60,416 bases of DNA. It comes from Ahrensia sp. R2A130 (GTDB lineage: Bacteria > Pseudomonadota > Alphaproteobacteria > Rhizobiales > Rhizobiaceae). The stretch covers positions 1-60,416 of the forward strand of contig NZ_AEEB01000047.1 of the NCBI RefSeq assembly GCF_000179775.1. The letters are read 5' to 3'. Positions 35,966 through 45,616 of the stretch are shown here, piece after piece; positions within the stretch are counted from its first letter, which is position 1; the number at the start of each line of letters is the position of its first letter. A program made the translations under genes and the position numbers. The notes under the pieces are model-generated. The model made no database searches, was not told where the DNA came from, and saw only the letters and a list, made by a program, of their open reading frames with translations.

Positions 35966-38900
35966 TCATTGGTTAGTATTTGAAGGCTCTTGCCACGGTA
36001 GCGAGGGCTCTCGGTTTTGTTTGTAAGGTGCTCTACCCAGCAAACCGCTGGTCCAGTCGCCGATGACGCGGCAGACCACGTAAAATACGGGTGTGAACAG
36101 TAAGCCGAAGACAGTTACGCCGAGCATGCCGTAAAAAACGGATGTGCCAAGCGACTGGCGCATTTCTGCTCCGGGCCCTGTCGCGATCATCAACGGCACG
36201 ACGCCGAGAATGAAGGCAAATGAGGTCATCACAATGGGACGTAACCGTAGGCGGGCTGCTTCACGGGCCGCTTCGCGGATCGGGCGGCCTTCGTCCTCGG
36301 CTTGCTTGGCAAATTCGACAATAAGAATTGCGTTCTTGGACGCCAATCCTACAAGAACCACCAATCCAATCTGCACCAGAATATTGACGTCTAGGCCTGT
36401 CCAGATGACGCCGACGATTGCCGATAATAGGCACATCGGCACGATCAGAACGACAGCCATTGGCAGCATCCAGCTTTCATACTGCGCGGCTAAGACAAGG
36501 AAGACAAAAACGACTGCGGCGATGAACGCGTAGATTGCGGTGTTGCCAGAGAGCTTTTCCTGCAGGGCTAATTCCGTCCATTCGTAGGAAAAGCCGAGAG
36601 GCAGATTTTCGTCCAACACTTCTTCCATTGCGGTGATGGCCTCGCCTGTCGAGAAGCCGGGCTGCGTGGCACCTTGAATCGCACCTGCTGCGAACAAGTT
36701 GTAACGCGGCACGCGATAAGCGCCGGTCTTGTCGGTGATCGTTACGATGGAACCTAACGGTACCATATTTCCTGTTTTGGAACGTGCCTTCAGCCTCATT
36801 ATATCGCCGGGAGTATCACGGTAGACGCCATCCGCCTGCGCCGTGACGCGGTAGGTGCGACCAATGAAATTGAAATCATTCACGAAGGCCGAGCCGAGAT
36901 AGACCTCCAACGTTTCGTAAAGATCCCGCGGCAGCACACCAATTTTCTGGGCTTTCACGCGGTCGATTTCTGCAAAGAGGGCAGGCGTCCGCGTGTCGAA
37001 CTGGCTACGGACACCTGCCAGTTCCGAGCGCTGATTTGCAGCTGCAACAACTTCACCAATGGCACCTTCCAGCGCAGGCAGGCCTCGGCCACGCGCGTCC
37101 TGAACATAGAGTTTCCAGCCTCCTTGCGAGCCGATCCCGCGCACAGGCGGAGGTGCAATCACGAAAATACGCGCTTGCATGATCTGTTGTACCGCACCGA
37201 ACGCGCGACCTTGAATAGCGCCAGCAGACATTTGATCGTTGCCAGCGCGCTCATCGAAGGGATCGAGCGTCAAGAAGAAGACGCCCGCATTGGAAGCCAG
37301 TGTAAAAGTGGCTCCATCGAGGCCAGAAATCGCAATCGTATTCGCAATACCGTCGACGCCCCGCAGCACCTCATCAGCTTGTCGCATGACCTCTTCCGTG
37401 CGGTCTAGCGAAGCCCCAGGCGGCAAAGCGACAGCGGCGATAAGATAGCCTTGATCTTGCGCGGGAATGAAGCCTTGCGGAGCCGCTGCAAATTGTTGGC
37501 CGGTGAGGTAGAGTAGTCCACCATAGACAGCCAGCACCACCAGCGACAAACGGATGAGCCCTCTGGTTAGCGCCGCATAACCGCCTGTGAACCGGTCAAA
37601 CATCCAGTTGAACGCGTCCCCAGCCTTCCGCAGAGGCCATGTAATCGCAGCACCGGCTTTGCCTAGAGCTCCAGTTGGTCCGCGCTCCTTTTCTTCCTTC
37701 GATTGCAGGAAGAGTGAAGCCATGGCGGGTGACAGCGTAAGCGACACTATGCTGGATATGACTGTGGCAGTGGCAATCGTAACCGCGAACTGACGAAAGA
37801 ACTGACCAGTAATGCCGGTGATGAATGCCGTCGGTACAAACACCGCCAAGAGCACGAAACTGGTTGCGATAAGTGCGCCGGAAACCTCTTTCATCGAGTC
37901 CTTGGCGGCCTCGTAAGGACTCATTCCTTCATTGATCTTCCGTTCGACATTTTCCACCACTACGATGGCATCGTCGACCACTATGCCCACCGCCAGCACG
38001 AGACCGAACAGGGTGAGATTGTTGATCGAGAACCCGAAGCTCGACATCACGAAGAATGTACCGATCAGCGAAATCGGGATTGCGATGATGGGAATGATCG
38101 CGGCGCGCCAAGACTGCAAAAACACGATGATCACGACTATGACCAGCAGCACTGCTTCCAGAATTGTCGTGATGACGGCGTCGACCGATTCTTCGATGAA
38201 CTCGGTCGGATTGTAAACGATGCGATGCTCCAGACCGGGTGGGAAGCTGGTCGACAGCTGCTCCATCAGATCAATAACCTGCTGCGATGTTTCCAACGCA
38301 TTGGAGCCGGGGCGTTGGAATATGCCGATGGGTATCGCTGTGCGGCCGTCCAGGAACCCGTTGCCGGAATAGTTTTGAGCACCAAGCTCCACCCTACCGA
38401 TGTCACTGACGCGAACCTGCTCGCCATTATCGCCCGTGCGGACGATGATGTTGGCGAAATCTTCCGGTGTTGCCAGCCGTCCTTGCGTTTCGACATTTAG
38501 CCTGAAAGCTCCCACAACAGGCACTGGTGACTGGTTTATCGTACCGGCGGCAACCTGGAGGTTGTTGGCCCGCAATGCAGCCACAACCTCTCCAGCCGTA
38601 AGGTTGCGTGCAGACATGCGGTTGGGGTCCAGCCAGACCCGCATCGAGTAGGCTCGTTCACCAAAGATCGTGACCTGTCCGACGCCGCCAATGCGGGTCA
38701 GCCGGTCCGTGATCTGGGTAGAGGCATAGTTGGAAATATAGAGCCGGTCGCGGGAATCGTCCGGCGAAACCAAGTGCACCACCATCATCAGATCCGGTGA
38801 ATTTTGTCGGGTGGTCACGCCCAATGCGCGCACGATTTCAGGCAGCCGAGGTTCAGCCAGCGATACCCGATTTTGAACGAGCACTTGGGCCTCGTCCAAA

Positions 38901-39199
38901 TCTGTGCCCAGTTGAAACGTGACGGTAATTGTAACACGGCCATCACCGGTGGACTGTGACAGCATGTAGAGCATGCCCTCGACACCGTTGATCTGCTGCT
39001 CGATGGGACTGGACACGGTGTCCGCCACCACCTCTGCAGATGCGCCCGGATAGGTAGCCGTCACCGATACTGTAGGCGGGGCAATCTCTGGATATTGGGC
39101 AACCGGAAGCTGGATATAGGAAATTGCGCCGATTAACACGATGACGATGGAGAGCACCGTGGCGAAGATGGGCCGATCTATGAAGAAGCGCGACAGCAT
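35966..39199 (-). CDS. RND multidrug efflux permease (AcrB/MexB family)
   Basis: The 1077-residue proton-driven exporter has two halves of six membrane helices with large periplasmic loops. N-terminal MLSRFFIDRPIFATVLSIVIVLIGAISYIQLPVAQYPEIAPP is the HAE1 signature (seen in parts). VLAVGIVVDDAIVVVENVERK contains the Asp-Asp pair of TM4 that carries protons; LVGLASKNAILIVEFAKQ contains the TM10 Lys; the second half ends RLRPIVMTSFAFILGVVPLMIATGPGAEMRQSLGTSVF. The length is normal. The adaptor gene ends 6 bp upstream in the same direction. No outer membrane channel or regulator gene is adjacent, so it must share a TolC from elsewhere. Confidence 0.94.
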   Translation of the reverse strand: MLSRFFIDRPIFATVLSIVIVLIGAISYIQLPVAQYPEIAPPTVSVTATYPGASAEVVADTVSSPIEQQINGVEGMLYMLSQSTGDGRVTITVTFQLGTDLDEAQVLVQNRVSLAEPRLPEIVRALGVTTRQNSPDLMMVVHLVSPDDSRDRLYISNYASTQITDRLTRIGGVGQVTIFGERAYSMRVWLDPNRMSARNLTAGEVVAALRANNLQVAAGTINQSPVPVVGAFRLNVETQGRLATPEDFANIIVRTGDNGEQVRVSDIGRVELGAQNYSGNGFLDGRTAIPIGIFQRPGSNALETSQQVIDLMEQLSTSFPPGLEHRIVYNPTEFIEESVDAVITTILEAVLLVIVVIIVFLQSWRAAIIPIIAIPISLIGTFFVMSSFGFSINNLTLFGLVLAVGIVVDDAIVVVENVERKINEGMSPYEAAKDSMKEVSGALIATSFVLLAVFVPTAFITGITGQFFRQFAVTIATATVISSIVSLTLSPAMASLFLQSKEEKERGPTGALGKAGAAITWPLRKAGDAFNWMFDRFTGGYAALTRGLIRLSLVVLAVYGGLLYLTGQQFAAAPQGFIPAQDQGYLIAAVALPPGASLDRTEEVMRQADEVLRGVDGIANTIAISGLDGATFTLASNAGVFFLTLDPFDERAGNDQMSAGAIQGRAFGAVQQIMQARIFVIAPPPVRGIGSQGGWKLYVQDARGRGLPALEGAIGEVVAAANQRSELAGVRSQFDTRTPALFAEIDRVKAQKIGVLPRDLYETLEVYLGSAFVNDFNFIGRTYRVTAQADGVYRDTPGDIMRLKARSKTGNMVPLGSIVTITDKTGAYRVPRYNLFAAGAIQGATQPGFSTGEAITAMEEVLDENLPLGFSYEWTELALQEKLSGNTAIYAFIAAVVFVFLVLAAQYESWMLPMAVVLIVPMCLLSAIVGVIWTGLDVNILVQIGLVVLVGLASKNAILIVEFAKQAEDEGRPIREAAREAARLRLRPIVMTSFAFILGVVPLMIATGPGAEMRQSLGTSVFYGMLGVTVFGLLFTPVFYVVCRVIGDWTSGLLGRAPYKQNREPSLPWQEPSNTNQ

Positions 39200-39204
39200 T
39201 TGGC

Positions 39205-40419
39205 TTAACCCTCCTGATCGGTTGATTGCGGACCGTCGGCTTTGCCGCGGTCGCGATCTATTTCCAGCTCCCTTTCGGTTGGATCCACCTGTGCATTGGC
39301 GCGTACCCGCAATATGCCTTCAACGACTACCCGCTCTTCAGCAGTAAGGCCGGAGCGAACCACGCGTAGATTTTCAAACAACTCGCCTAGCTGAACGGCG
39401 CGGCTCTCCACCACACCTTTATCGTTGACGACATAGACAATTTTTCTGTTCTGATCGGAGACCACAGCAGCGTCAGGAATAAGAACCGCATCATACAGGC
39501 CGGAGGCCGGTAGGCGAAGCCGTCCGTAGAGACCAGGCGTCAGAAGACGGTCTTGGTTATCAAACACTGCACGTCCTTCGATGGTTCCGGAATTGGCATC
39601 AAGCACGTTGTCCACAAAGGTCATCCGCCCCTTGCGGGACCAGTCTTGTTCGCCGGTCAGTCGAACGGAAACCTCGTTCTGGAAGTTGCGAGAAGATGAA
39701 CGCGAACCATCCTTCGCCAATCGTTGATAACGCAGATATTGCGCTTCCGAGGCTTCGAAAGTGAATTCAACTGGGTCGACCGCAACGATATTGGTCAGCA
39801 CACTGGCGGTGGTCACCAAGTTGCCGCGATCCACTCGAACGGCTGAAATTCGACCCGAAATAGGTGCTGTCAGTTTGGAGAAACTGAGGTTCAGTTCTGC
39901 TGTATCCACCTGCGCCTGCGCGACACCGACGCTGGCTTGCGCTTGCGCCAGTTCGGCCTGTGCCGTGTCGGCATCGGACTGTGTACCAACACGTCGCCGC
40001 AGCAACTCACTCGCTCGGCTTTCATTGGAGACAGCCAAATCGCGGCCAGCGTTTGCAAGAGCGAGATTGGCCTTTGCCTGTGCAACTTCGGCTTCGAAAG
40101 GTCGTGGATCGAGAGTGAACAACAGGTCGCCTTCTTCGACGACGGCCCCTTCTTCGAAATGGACCTCACGCAGATAACCCTGGACCCTCGCCTGAATGAT
40201 CACGGTCTGGCGGGCTTGAAATTGCCCGGTGAAGTAATCGAAATCGATAATTCTCTCGGTCAACGGCTTCGCCACGATGACCTTAGGTGGAGGGCGACTG
40301 CCGCCCTGCTGCGCCAATGCTTTTTGACCGGCGATGGGACTAAACAGAGCGCCCGCAAGTGCGATCGACATCAGATATGCCAATCGAGCAACGGTCTGTG
40401 GTGCCGGTCTGGGTGTCAT
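39205..40419 (-). CDS. RND efflux periplasmic adaptor (AcrA/MexA family)
   Basis: I start at ATG 40419 (404 residues), with GGGGAG 12 bases before it; it begins directly with a signal peptide (about residues 8-35). ATG 40461 is an alternative, and the open frame further upstream has no family similarity. Domains: lipoyl half (TVIIQARVQGYLREVHFEEGAVVEEGDLLFTLDPRPFEAEV, in parts, about 65-110), helical hairpin (about 110-170), second lipoyl half SKLTAPISGRISAVRVDRGNLV, and beta-barrel domain with LTPGLYGRLRLP. It couples the adjacent RND permease to an outer membrane channel. Confidence 0.92.
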   Translation of the reverse strand: MTPRPAPQTVARLAYLMSIALAGALFSPIAGQKALAQQGGSRPPPKVIVAKPLTERIIDFDYFTGQFQARQTVIIQARVQGYLREVHFEEGAVVEEGDLLFTLDPRPFEAEVAQAKANLALANAGRDLAVSNESRASELLRRRVGTQSDADTAQAELAQAQASVGVAQAQVDTAELNLSFSKLTAPISGRISAVRVDRGNLVTTASVLTNIVAVDPVEFTFEASEAQYLRYQRLAKDGSRSSSRNFQNEVSVRLTGEQDWSRKGRMTFVDNVLDANSGTIEGRAVFDNQDRLLTPGLYGRLRLPASGLYDAVLIPDAAVVSDQNRKIVYVVNDKGVVESRAVQLGELFENLRVVRSGLTAEERVVVEGILRVRANAQVDPTERELEIDRDRGKADGPQSTDQEG

Positions 40420-41168
40420 GTTTCGGCAGTGCTCCCCTGCGTAGAATTTTCGCGTCGTCATTTTCTTGGGGACCCATTTGCGAGAAGCCGTTGTTATTAG
40501 GGTCGCAGAAATTGCTATGTTTGCAAGAGGTGCTAGCGCATCAACTGGACGGATCAAGAATTCTATCGGTGGTAATACGGCACGGTTCAAAAAATTGGCT
40601 AAGGGCTTGAACCACCCAAGCCTCTCATTCCGAGTTCCGGGATACCCAGTCACCAAGGATAGTTCGTCGTGTTGACTGCTAAGTTGTTCAATTTGGAGCA
40701 GCCCACCCTTGATCATAAAAGCTCTTCGCCACGACCCACCATCGATGTCCGCTTTCTGCGGGAATGCAGTTTTGTTTCGAACGCCCATTAGGCGCGTGTA
40801 ACGGACGTTAGAGGGTTGTCATGATCGGTCGACTGCTGACCTTGCAGACTAAGGCTCGCTGGCCGGATAGCAGACAGATTCAACAAATGAGCCACCACTT
40901 AAGTTTGCCGATAGCAGGCCTTGTCACCCGCAAAGATCCGGCGAGAAACTAGGGGGCTGTTTACGGCTAATACGGTGCAAAACAGTGCGCGTTTGGCCAG
41001 TCGTATATCAGTTCTCAAAGACGTAAGCCCCGACAAACGAGCAAGCATTAATGGCAATTTTTCATCCGGTTCAAATGTTGACATAGCGGTGTCGTGTGGC
41101 GACCATGTTTTGGAGGCGAGATGGTCGATGAACGACCGCAGCCCTTGCGAATCTGGGAGAATAACAAT
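40420..41168. other. Long gap between the RND operon and ugpB
   Basis: I find no convincing gene in 749 bp, although one would expect a TetR/AcrR-type regulator here. Short open frames on both strands look random. TTGACA at 41078-41083 with a weak AT-poor -10 17 bp later may be the ugpB promoter. A single PhoB-like half site TTGTCAT is at 40816-40822. This stretch may be remnant DNA within the IS-bracketed segment. Confidence 0.4.
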
Positions 41169-42482
41169 ATGAAAATGCGCAAACTTTTACTATCGGCTAC
41201 CGTCGCTGCAACTTCGGTGTGGACGGCGTCGGCTTCTGCCGCCGAGATTCAATTCTGGCACGCTTTCACCGGTCGCTTGGGCGAACTCGTTGCCGAGCAG
41301 GTGGAAACTTTCAACAAGAGCCAGGACCAGCACACGGTTACAGCCTCGCACAAAGGCAATTACTCCGAAACTTTGAACGCCGGCATCGCGGCATTCCGCG
41401 CTGGCGAGCAGCCGCATGTTCTCATGGTCTTTGAAGTCGGGACGGCCACCATGATGTCCGCCAAAGGCGCGACCAAACCTGTCTATCAAGTGATGGAAGA
41501 GGCGGGTGCCACGTTCGATCCCAATGCCTATATTGGCTCCGTAAAGGGCTACTACACGACGACTGATGGCAAGATGCTGTCGCTGCCGTTCAACTCGTCG
41601 ACCCCCGTGCTTTGGGTGAACAAAGACCTGATGACCAAGGCTGGGTTGTCGGCTGACACGGATCTGTCGACTTGGGAAAATGTTGGCAAGGCGCTGGATG
41701 CGGCGAAGGCTGCGGGGATTTCTTGCCCTATGACAACGGCCTGGCAGAGCTGGATCCATTTGGAAAACCTGTCGGCCTATCACAACACGCCATTCGCCAC
41801 TCAGGACAATGGCTTTGCCGGAAACGACACGGAACTGGCTCTCAATTCGCCGCTACAGGTGAAGCATATTCAGGCGCTAGGCGACTGGGCCAAGGATGGC
41901 AAGTTCATCTATGCTGGCCGTCGCAATGAGGGTGGTGCAAACTTTCGCGCCGGTGAATGCATGCTCTTCACCGAGTCCTCCGCTGGCTATGCGGGTATTA
42001 AGGCGGAAGCGAAGTTCGACTTTGCTGTGAATCAGCTTCCGTACTGGGAAGGCACGGAAGGCGCACCGCAAAACACCATCATTGGCGGGGCATCGTTGTG
42101 GGTTATGGAAGGTCATGAGGCTGAAGAATACAAAGCGGCTGCGGACTTCTTGAACTTCCTGTCATCAACCGACATCCAGGCCAAATGGCATCAGGATACG
42201 GGGTATCTGCCGATCACCACGGCAGCCGGTGATAAGACGAAGGCCGATGGCTTCTACGATGCCAACCCCGGCACCGATATCGCGGTCATTCAGATGACTG
42301 CGAAGGAGCCGACGGCAAATTCGAAGGGCCTACGTTTAGGTTCTTTCGATCAGATCCGCGGTATCATTGATGAAGAGCTCGAAGGTGTGTGGGCTGGTGA
42401 TAAAACGGCACAGGCCGCACTCGACAGCGCCAAGGAACGTGGCGATCGCCTCCTTCGCCGCTTCGAGCAAGCCAACAAGTAA
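41169..42482 (+). CDS. ugpB: sn-glycerol-3-phosphate ABC transporter binding protein UgpB
   Basis: ATG 41169 has GGGAGA 8 bases upstream and opens a 437-residue protein with signal peptide (LLLSATVAATSVWTASASA). Motifs fit UgpB: IQFWHAFTGRLGELVAEQVETFNKSQ, HKGNYSETLNAGIAAFRAGEQPHVLMVFEVGTATMM and MTTAWQSWIHLENLSAYHN, and a C-terminal GLRLGSFDQIRGIIDEELE. It delivers glycerol-3-phosphate or glycerophosphodiesters to the UgpAE permease. First gene of a complete ugpBAEC operon. Confidence 0.92.
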   Translation: MKMRKLLLSATVAATSVWTASASAAEIQFWHAFTGRLGELVAEQVETFNKSQDQHTVTASHKGNYSETLNAGIAAFRAGEQPHVLMVFEVGTATMMSAKGATKPVYQVMEEAGATFDPNAYIGSVKGYYTTTDGKMLSLPFNSSTPVLWVNKDLMTKAGLSADTDLSTWENVGKALDAAKAAGISCPMTTAWQSWIHLENLSAYHNTPFATQDNGFAGNDTELALNSPLQVKHIQALGDWAKDGKFIYAGRRNEGGANFRAGECMLFTESSAGYAGIKAEAKFDFAVNQLPYWEGTEGAPQNTIIGGASLWVMEGHEAEEYKAAADFLNFLSSTDIQAKWHQDTGYLPITTAAGDKTKADGFYDANPGTDIAVIQMTAKEPTANSKGLRLGSFDQIRGIIDEELEGVWAGDKTAQAALDSAKERGDRLLRRFEQANK

Positions 42483-42504
42483 GAGCCCGATACGAACACA
42501 TGCC

Positions 42505-42535
42505 GGGGGCGGTTTGCTGCCCCCGGCATGTACCG
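42505..42535 (+). promoter_or_regulatory. Hairpin between ugpB and ugpA
   Basis: GCCGGGGGC (about 42502-42510) and GCCCCCGGC (about 42520-42528) pair as a strong 9-bp stem with extra A/T pairs outside, directly after the binding-protein stop. It is not followed by a T tract. As for the TRAP hairpin, a role in raising the binding-protein dose over the permease is likely. Confidence 0.65.
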
Positions 42536-42553
42536 TCTTGGAAGGGGGCCGGT

Positions 42554-43435
42554 ATGGAAAAGCGAGTGACTTTCAAAGGCTGGTTGCTGCCGCTTGCACT
42601 TGTCTTTCCGCAAATCCTGATCTCGGCCGTCTTCTTCTTTTATCCGGCTGGCCAAGCCATCTGGCAATCCTTGTTCATACCGGACCCGTTCGGCCTTTCT
42701 TCGCAATTCGTGGGTCTCGGTAATTTTGAATTCTTGCTATCCGATCCTTACTATCGGGCGTCCTTCGTCACGACCGCAGTTTTTTCCGGGCTAGTGACAG
42801 TGGTCTCTATGGTGCCGGCGCTGTTTCTTGCCGTGTTGGCGGACCGGTTGATCAAAGGCGCCGGTACTTATCGCACGTTGCTCATCTGGCCTTATGCAGT
42901 TGCGCCCGCGATTGCAGGAGTATTGTGGCTGTTCATGTTCAACACCCGTGTTGGTGTCGTGTCTTGGTATGTCGGACAGCTGGGCTATGACTGGAACCAT
43001 GTATTGAACGAAGCCGAAGCCATGGGCCTTGTTGTGGTGGCATCGTCATGGGGGCGCATCAGCTACAATTTCCTATTTTTCTACGCGGCCCTTCAGGCTG
43101 TGCCACGCTCCGTCATCGAAGCGGCCGCTATCGACGGCGCTCATTTCTGGAAGCGCTTTACAACTATCGTGCTGCCGCTCTTGTCACCGACCACATTCTT
43201 CTTGCTGGTGGTCAACGTGGTCTACGCCTTCTTCGAAACTTTCGGCGTGATCCACACCATAACCGGCGGTGGCCCGCAGCAGGCGACGACGATCCTCGTC
43301 TACAAGGTTTTCTCTGATGGGTTCGTAGGCCAAGACCTTGGCTCGTCGGCGGCGCAATCCGTCATCCTGCTTTTCGTGGTGGGCATGCTGACGGTGCTGC
43401 AGTTCAAGTTCGTGGAAAAGAAGGTGCACTACTAA
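42554..43435 (+). CDS. ugpA: Glycerol-3-phosphate ABC permease UgpA
   Basis: From ATG 42554 (AGGGGG at 8 bases) 293 residues. Six membrane helices; the EAA loop is [34 protein letters not shown] (about 195-228), and [23 protein letters not shown] is typical of UgpA/MalF-type sugar permeases. The frame is open a few codons upstream, but that part overlaps a G/C-rich inverted repeat after ugpB (around 42505-42535). Stop overlaps the ugpE start. Confidence 0.92.
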   Translation: MEKRVTFKGWLLPLALVFPQILISAVFFFYPAGQAIWQSLFIPDPFGLSSQFVGLGNFEFLLSDPYYRASFVTTAVFSGLVTVVSMVPALFLAVLADRLIKGAGTYRTLLIWPYAVAPAIAGVLWLFMFNTRVGVVSWYVGQLGYDWNHVLNEAEAMGLVVVASSWGRISYNFLFFYAALQAVPRSVIEAAAIDGAHFWKRFTTIVLPLLSPTTFFLLVVNVVYAFFETFGVIHTITGGGPQQATTILVYKVFSDGFVGQDLGSSAAQSVILLFVVGMLTVLQFKFVEKKVHY

Positions 43436-44319
43436 TGCCCGCTGTTCGCGAAACCGGGGTGCGCAATGACCCACCGCCAGGCATGGTGCAACGGCGGGGC
43501 TCGTCGCTTTGGCTGACCCATGTGCTCATGTGCCTAGGCGTGTTGGTTGTGTTTTTTCCCATCTGGCTTGCCTTCGTGGCATCCACGATCACACAAGCCG
43601 AAATCGTCTCGCCGCCGATGCCACTCTGGCCGGGCGCGCAGTTCCTCGACAATTACAAGCGTGCATTGTTTTCCGGTGTGAACGTGCCAGTCGCCACTAT
43701 GCTGTTAAATTCGCTCGTGATGGCGTTAGGCATTGCCATCGGTAAGATCGCCATTTCGCTGCTCTCGGCTTTTGCGATCGTCTATTTTCGCTTTCCAGGC
43801 CGCAACACGTTTTTCTGGGTCATCTTCATCACCCTCATGTTGCCTGTCGAGGTTCGCATCGTGCCGACCTACGAAGTGATCGCAGGTTTTGGCATGTTGA
43901 ACTCCTATTCAGGTCTTATCTTCCCGCTCATCGCATCAGCCACGGCGACGTTTCTGTTCCGCCAATTCTTCATGACGATACCGGACGAGCTTGCGGAAGC
44001 CGCACGTGTGGATGGCGCAAGCCCAATGCGTTTCTTCTTCGATATTGTCATTCCGATGAGCCGCACAAACATTGCCGCGCTCTTCGTCATCCTCTTCATC
44101 TATGGCTGGAACCAGTATCTGTGGCCGCTGCTCATCACTACCGAACCGGACATGAACACGGTCGTCATGGGCATCAAGCAGATGTTCCCCAGCGGCGATG
44201 ACACAGCCGACTGGCCGGTCATCATGGCGACCTCGATCTTGGCGATGATCCCACCCGTTTTGGTGGTAGTGTCGATGCAGAAACTGTTCGTCCGCGGACT
44301 CGTGGACAGTGAGAAATAG
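43435..44319 (+). CDS. ugpE: Glycerol-3-phosphate ABC permease UgpE
   Basis: This 294-residue partner permease has six membrane helices and the EAA loop [32 protein letters not shown] (about 180-213). [35 protein letters not shown] and [32 protein letters not shown] are UgpE-like. Its ATG overlaps the last base of the ugpA stop; ugpC follows after 11 bp. Confidence 0.93.
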   Translation: MPAVRETGVRNDPPPGMVQRRGSSLWLTHVLMCLGVLVVFFPIWLAFVASTITQAEIVSPPMPLWPGAQFLDNYKRALFSGVNVPVATMLLNSLVMALGIAIGKIAISLLSAFAIVYFRFPGRNTFFWVIFITLMLPVEVRIVPTYEVIAGFGMLNSYSGLIFPLIASATATFLFRQFFMTIPDELAEAARVDGASPMRFFFDIVIPMSRTNIAALFVILFIYGWNQYLWPLLITTEPDMNTVVMGIKQMFPSGDDTADWPVIMATSILAMIPPVLVVVSMQKLFVRGLVDSEK

Positions 44320-44330
44320 GGCGCACCATC

Positions 44331-45386
44331 ATGGCAACCGTTGAACTAGAGGATGTGAAGAAGCGTTTTGGCATGACTGAGGTCATTCACGGCGTCAGCA
44401 CGGAAATCGCAGACGGCGAGTTCATTGTAATCGTTGGCCCATCAGGCTGTGGCAAGTCTACCTTGCTGCGCATGGTGGCGGGGCTGGAAAGCGTAAGCGA
44501 CGGCGAAGTGCGTATAGGCGGCGCTCGCGTCAACGAGATGGAGCCGATGGAGCGCGACATCGCGATGGTGTTCCAGAATTACGCGCTCTACCCGCACATG
44601 TCCGTTCGCCAGAACATGGCCTACGGCCTGAAGATCGCGAAGATGGCTGCACCGGAAATCGAGTCCCGAGTTGCAGAAGCCGCGCGCCTTTTGCAACTGG
44701 AAGAATATCTCGATCGCAAGCCAAAAGACCTGTCGGGTGGTCAACGTCAGCGTGTCGCCATGGGCCGCGCTATCGTGCGCGAACCAGCCGTGTTCCTGTT
44801 CGATGAACCACTGTCCAATCTCGACGCCAAGCTGCGCGTGCAGATGCGGCTGGAAATCAAGGAACTGCAATCCAAGCTCGGAATTACAGCTCTTTACGTC
44901 ACTCACGATCAGGTGGAAGCCATGACCATGGCTGACCGGATGATCGTGATGAATGCAGGTATCGTAGAACAGATTGGCACGCCGTTAGATGTCTACGAAC
45001 GCCCCGAAACGATATTCGCAGCGCAATTTATCGGCAGCCCATCCATGAATACAATGTATGCGGAGTTGATGGATGGTCAAGCGATCCTCCACGGCGGCGG
45101 AGCGAGAATCCCGTGCGAGGCAAACGCTGATGGCGAAGTCGTAATTGGTGTGCGGCCCGAACATCTTATTTTGGATGAAAAAGGACCTCTACAAATGCAG
45201 GTCAGCTTCAGCGAACCGTTGGGCGCAAACACGCTGCTGCACGGTCGCCTCAGCGATCAAAGTGAAGCCTTCACCGCAAGTTTGCCAGGTGTTCACCTTG
45301 CAAAAGACCGAGGCGAAACAGTTCGGTTTTCAGTGGAGGCCAAGAATGTGCACGTCTTTGATCCCAAATCAGGACGAGCAGTCTAG
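44331..45386 (+). CDS. ugpC: Glycerol-3-phosphate ABC transporter ATPase UgpC
   Basis: 351 residues of a MalK-type ATPase: Walker A GPSGCGKST (about 37), Q-loop MVFQNYALYPHMSVRQNM, signature LSGGQRQRVAMGRA (about 135), Walker B VFLFDEPLSNLDAKLR, H-loop THDQVEAMTMADR, and a C-terminal TOBE regulatory domain (GVRPEHLIL, VSFSEPLGANTLLHGRL). Completes ugpBAEC. An imperfect CTAGG/CCTAG hairpin followed by A residues lies just after the stop. Confidence 0.93.
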   Translation: MATVELEDVKKRFGMTEVIHGVSTEIADGEFIVIVGPSGCGKSTLLRMVAGLESVSDGEVRIGGARVNEMEPMERDIAMVFQNYALYPHMSVRQNMAYGLKIAKMAAPEIESRVAEAARLLQLEEYLDRKPKDLSGGQRQRVAMGRAIVREPAVFLFDEPLSNLDAKLRVQMRLEIKELQSKLGITALYVTHDQVEAMTMADRMIVMNAGIVEQIGTPLDVYERPETIFAAQFIGSPSMNTMYAELMDGQAILHGGGARIPCEANADGEVVIGVRPEHLILDEKGPLQMQVSFSEPLGANTLLHGRLSDQSEAFTASLPGVHLAKDRGETVRFSVEAKNVHVFDPKSGRAV

Positions 45387-45424
45387 GAACTCGCCTAGAA
45401 AAACGATCTGTCTATGCTTCTCCA

Positions 45425-45595
45425 TCATCTAAGTTTTTTGGTGCGTCGTGCATGATGGCAGAGAACGAAAGTGATATTGAAGCCACCGCGATCCAACTCA
45501 TCGCAACGCAGGCAATCTTGAGCTTCCACCCGCGACAAGGTGATTTCTATCATAGTCGGCTCGAAGCGGACCAATGGGTCAACTTGCTCTATCAT
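45425..45595 (-). CDS. Possible small protein downstream of the iron alcohol dehydrogenase gene
   Basis: ATG 45595 with AGAGAG 4 bases upstream opens 56 codons ending TKKLR, starting 21 bp after the dehydrogenase stop on the same strand. It has two Cys pairs (CLRC in the middle, then a single Cys near the end) but no recognised domain. It may be only an open frame in an intergenic region. Confidence 0.25.
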   Translation of the reverse strand: MIEQVDPLVRFEPTMIEITLSRVEAQDCLRCDELDRGGFNITFVLCHHARRTKKLR

Positions 45596-45616
45596 TTTTC
45601 TCTCTGACAATGCCGT

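Noticed and set aside
40420..40788. N-terminal extension of the RND adaptor frame up to 40788
   Set aside because: The extension has no similarity to adaptors and would bury the signal peptide; the start at 40419 gives normal length.
40816..40822. PhoB half-site before ugpB
   Set aside because: Only one TTGTCAT half-site is present, about 350 bp from the start; a Pho box needs direct repeats.
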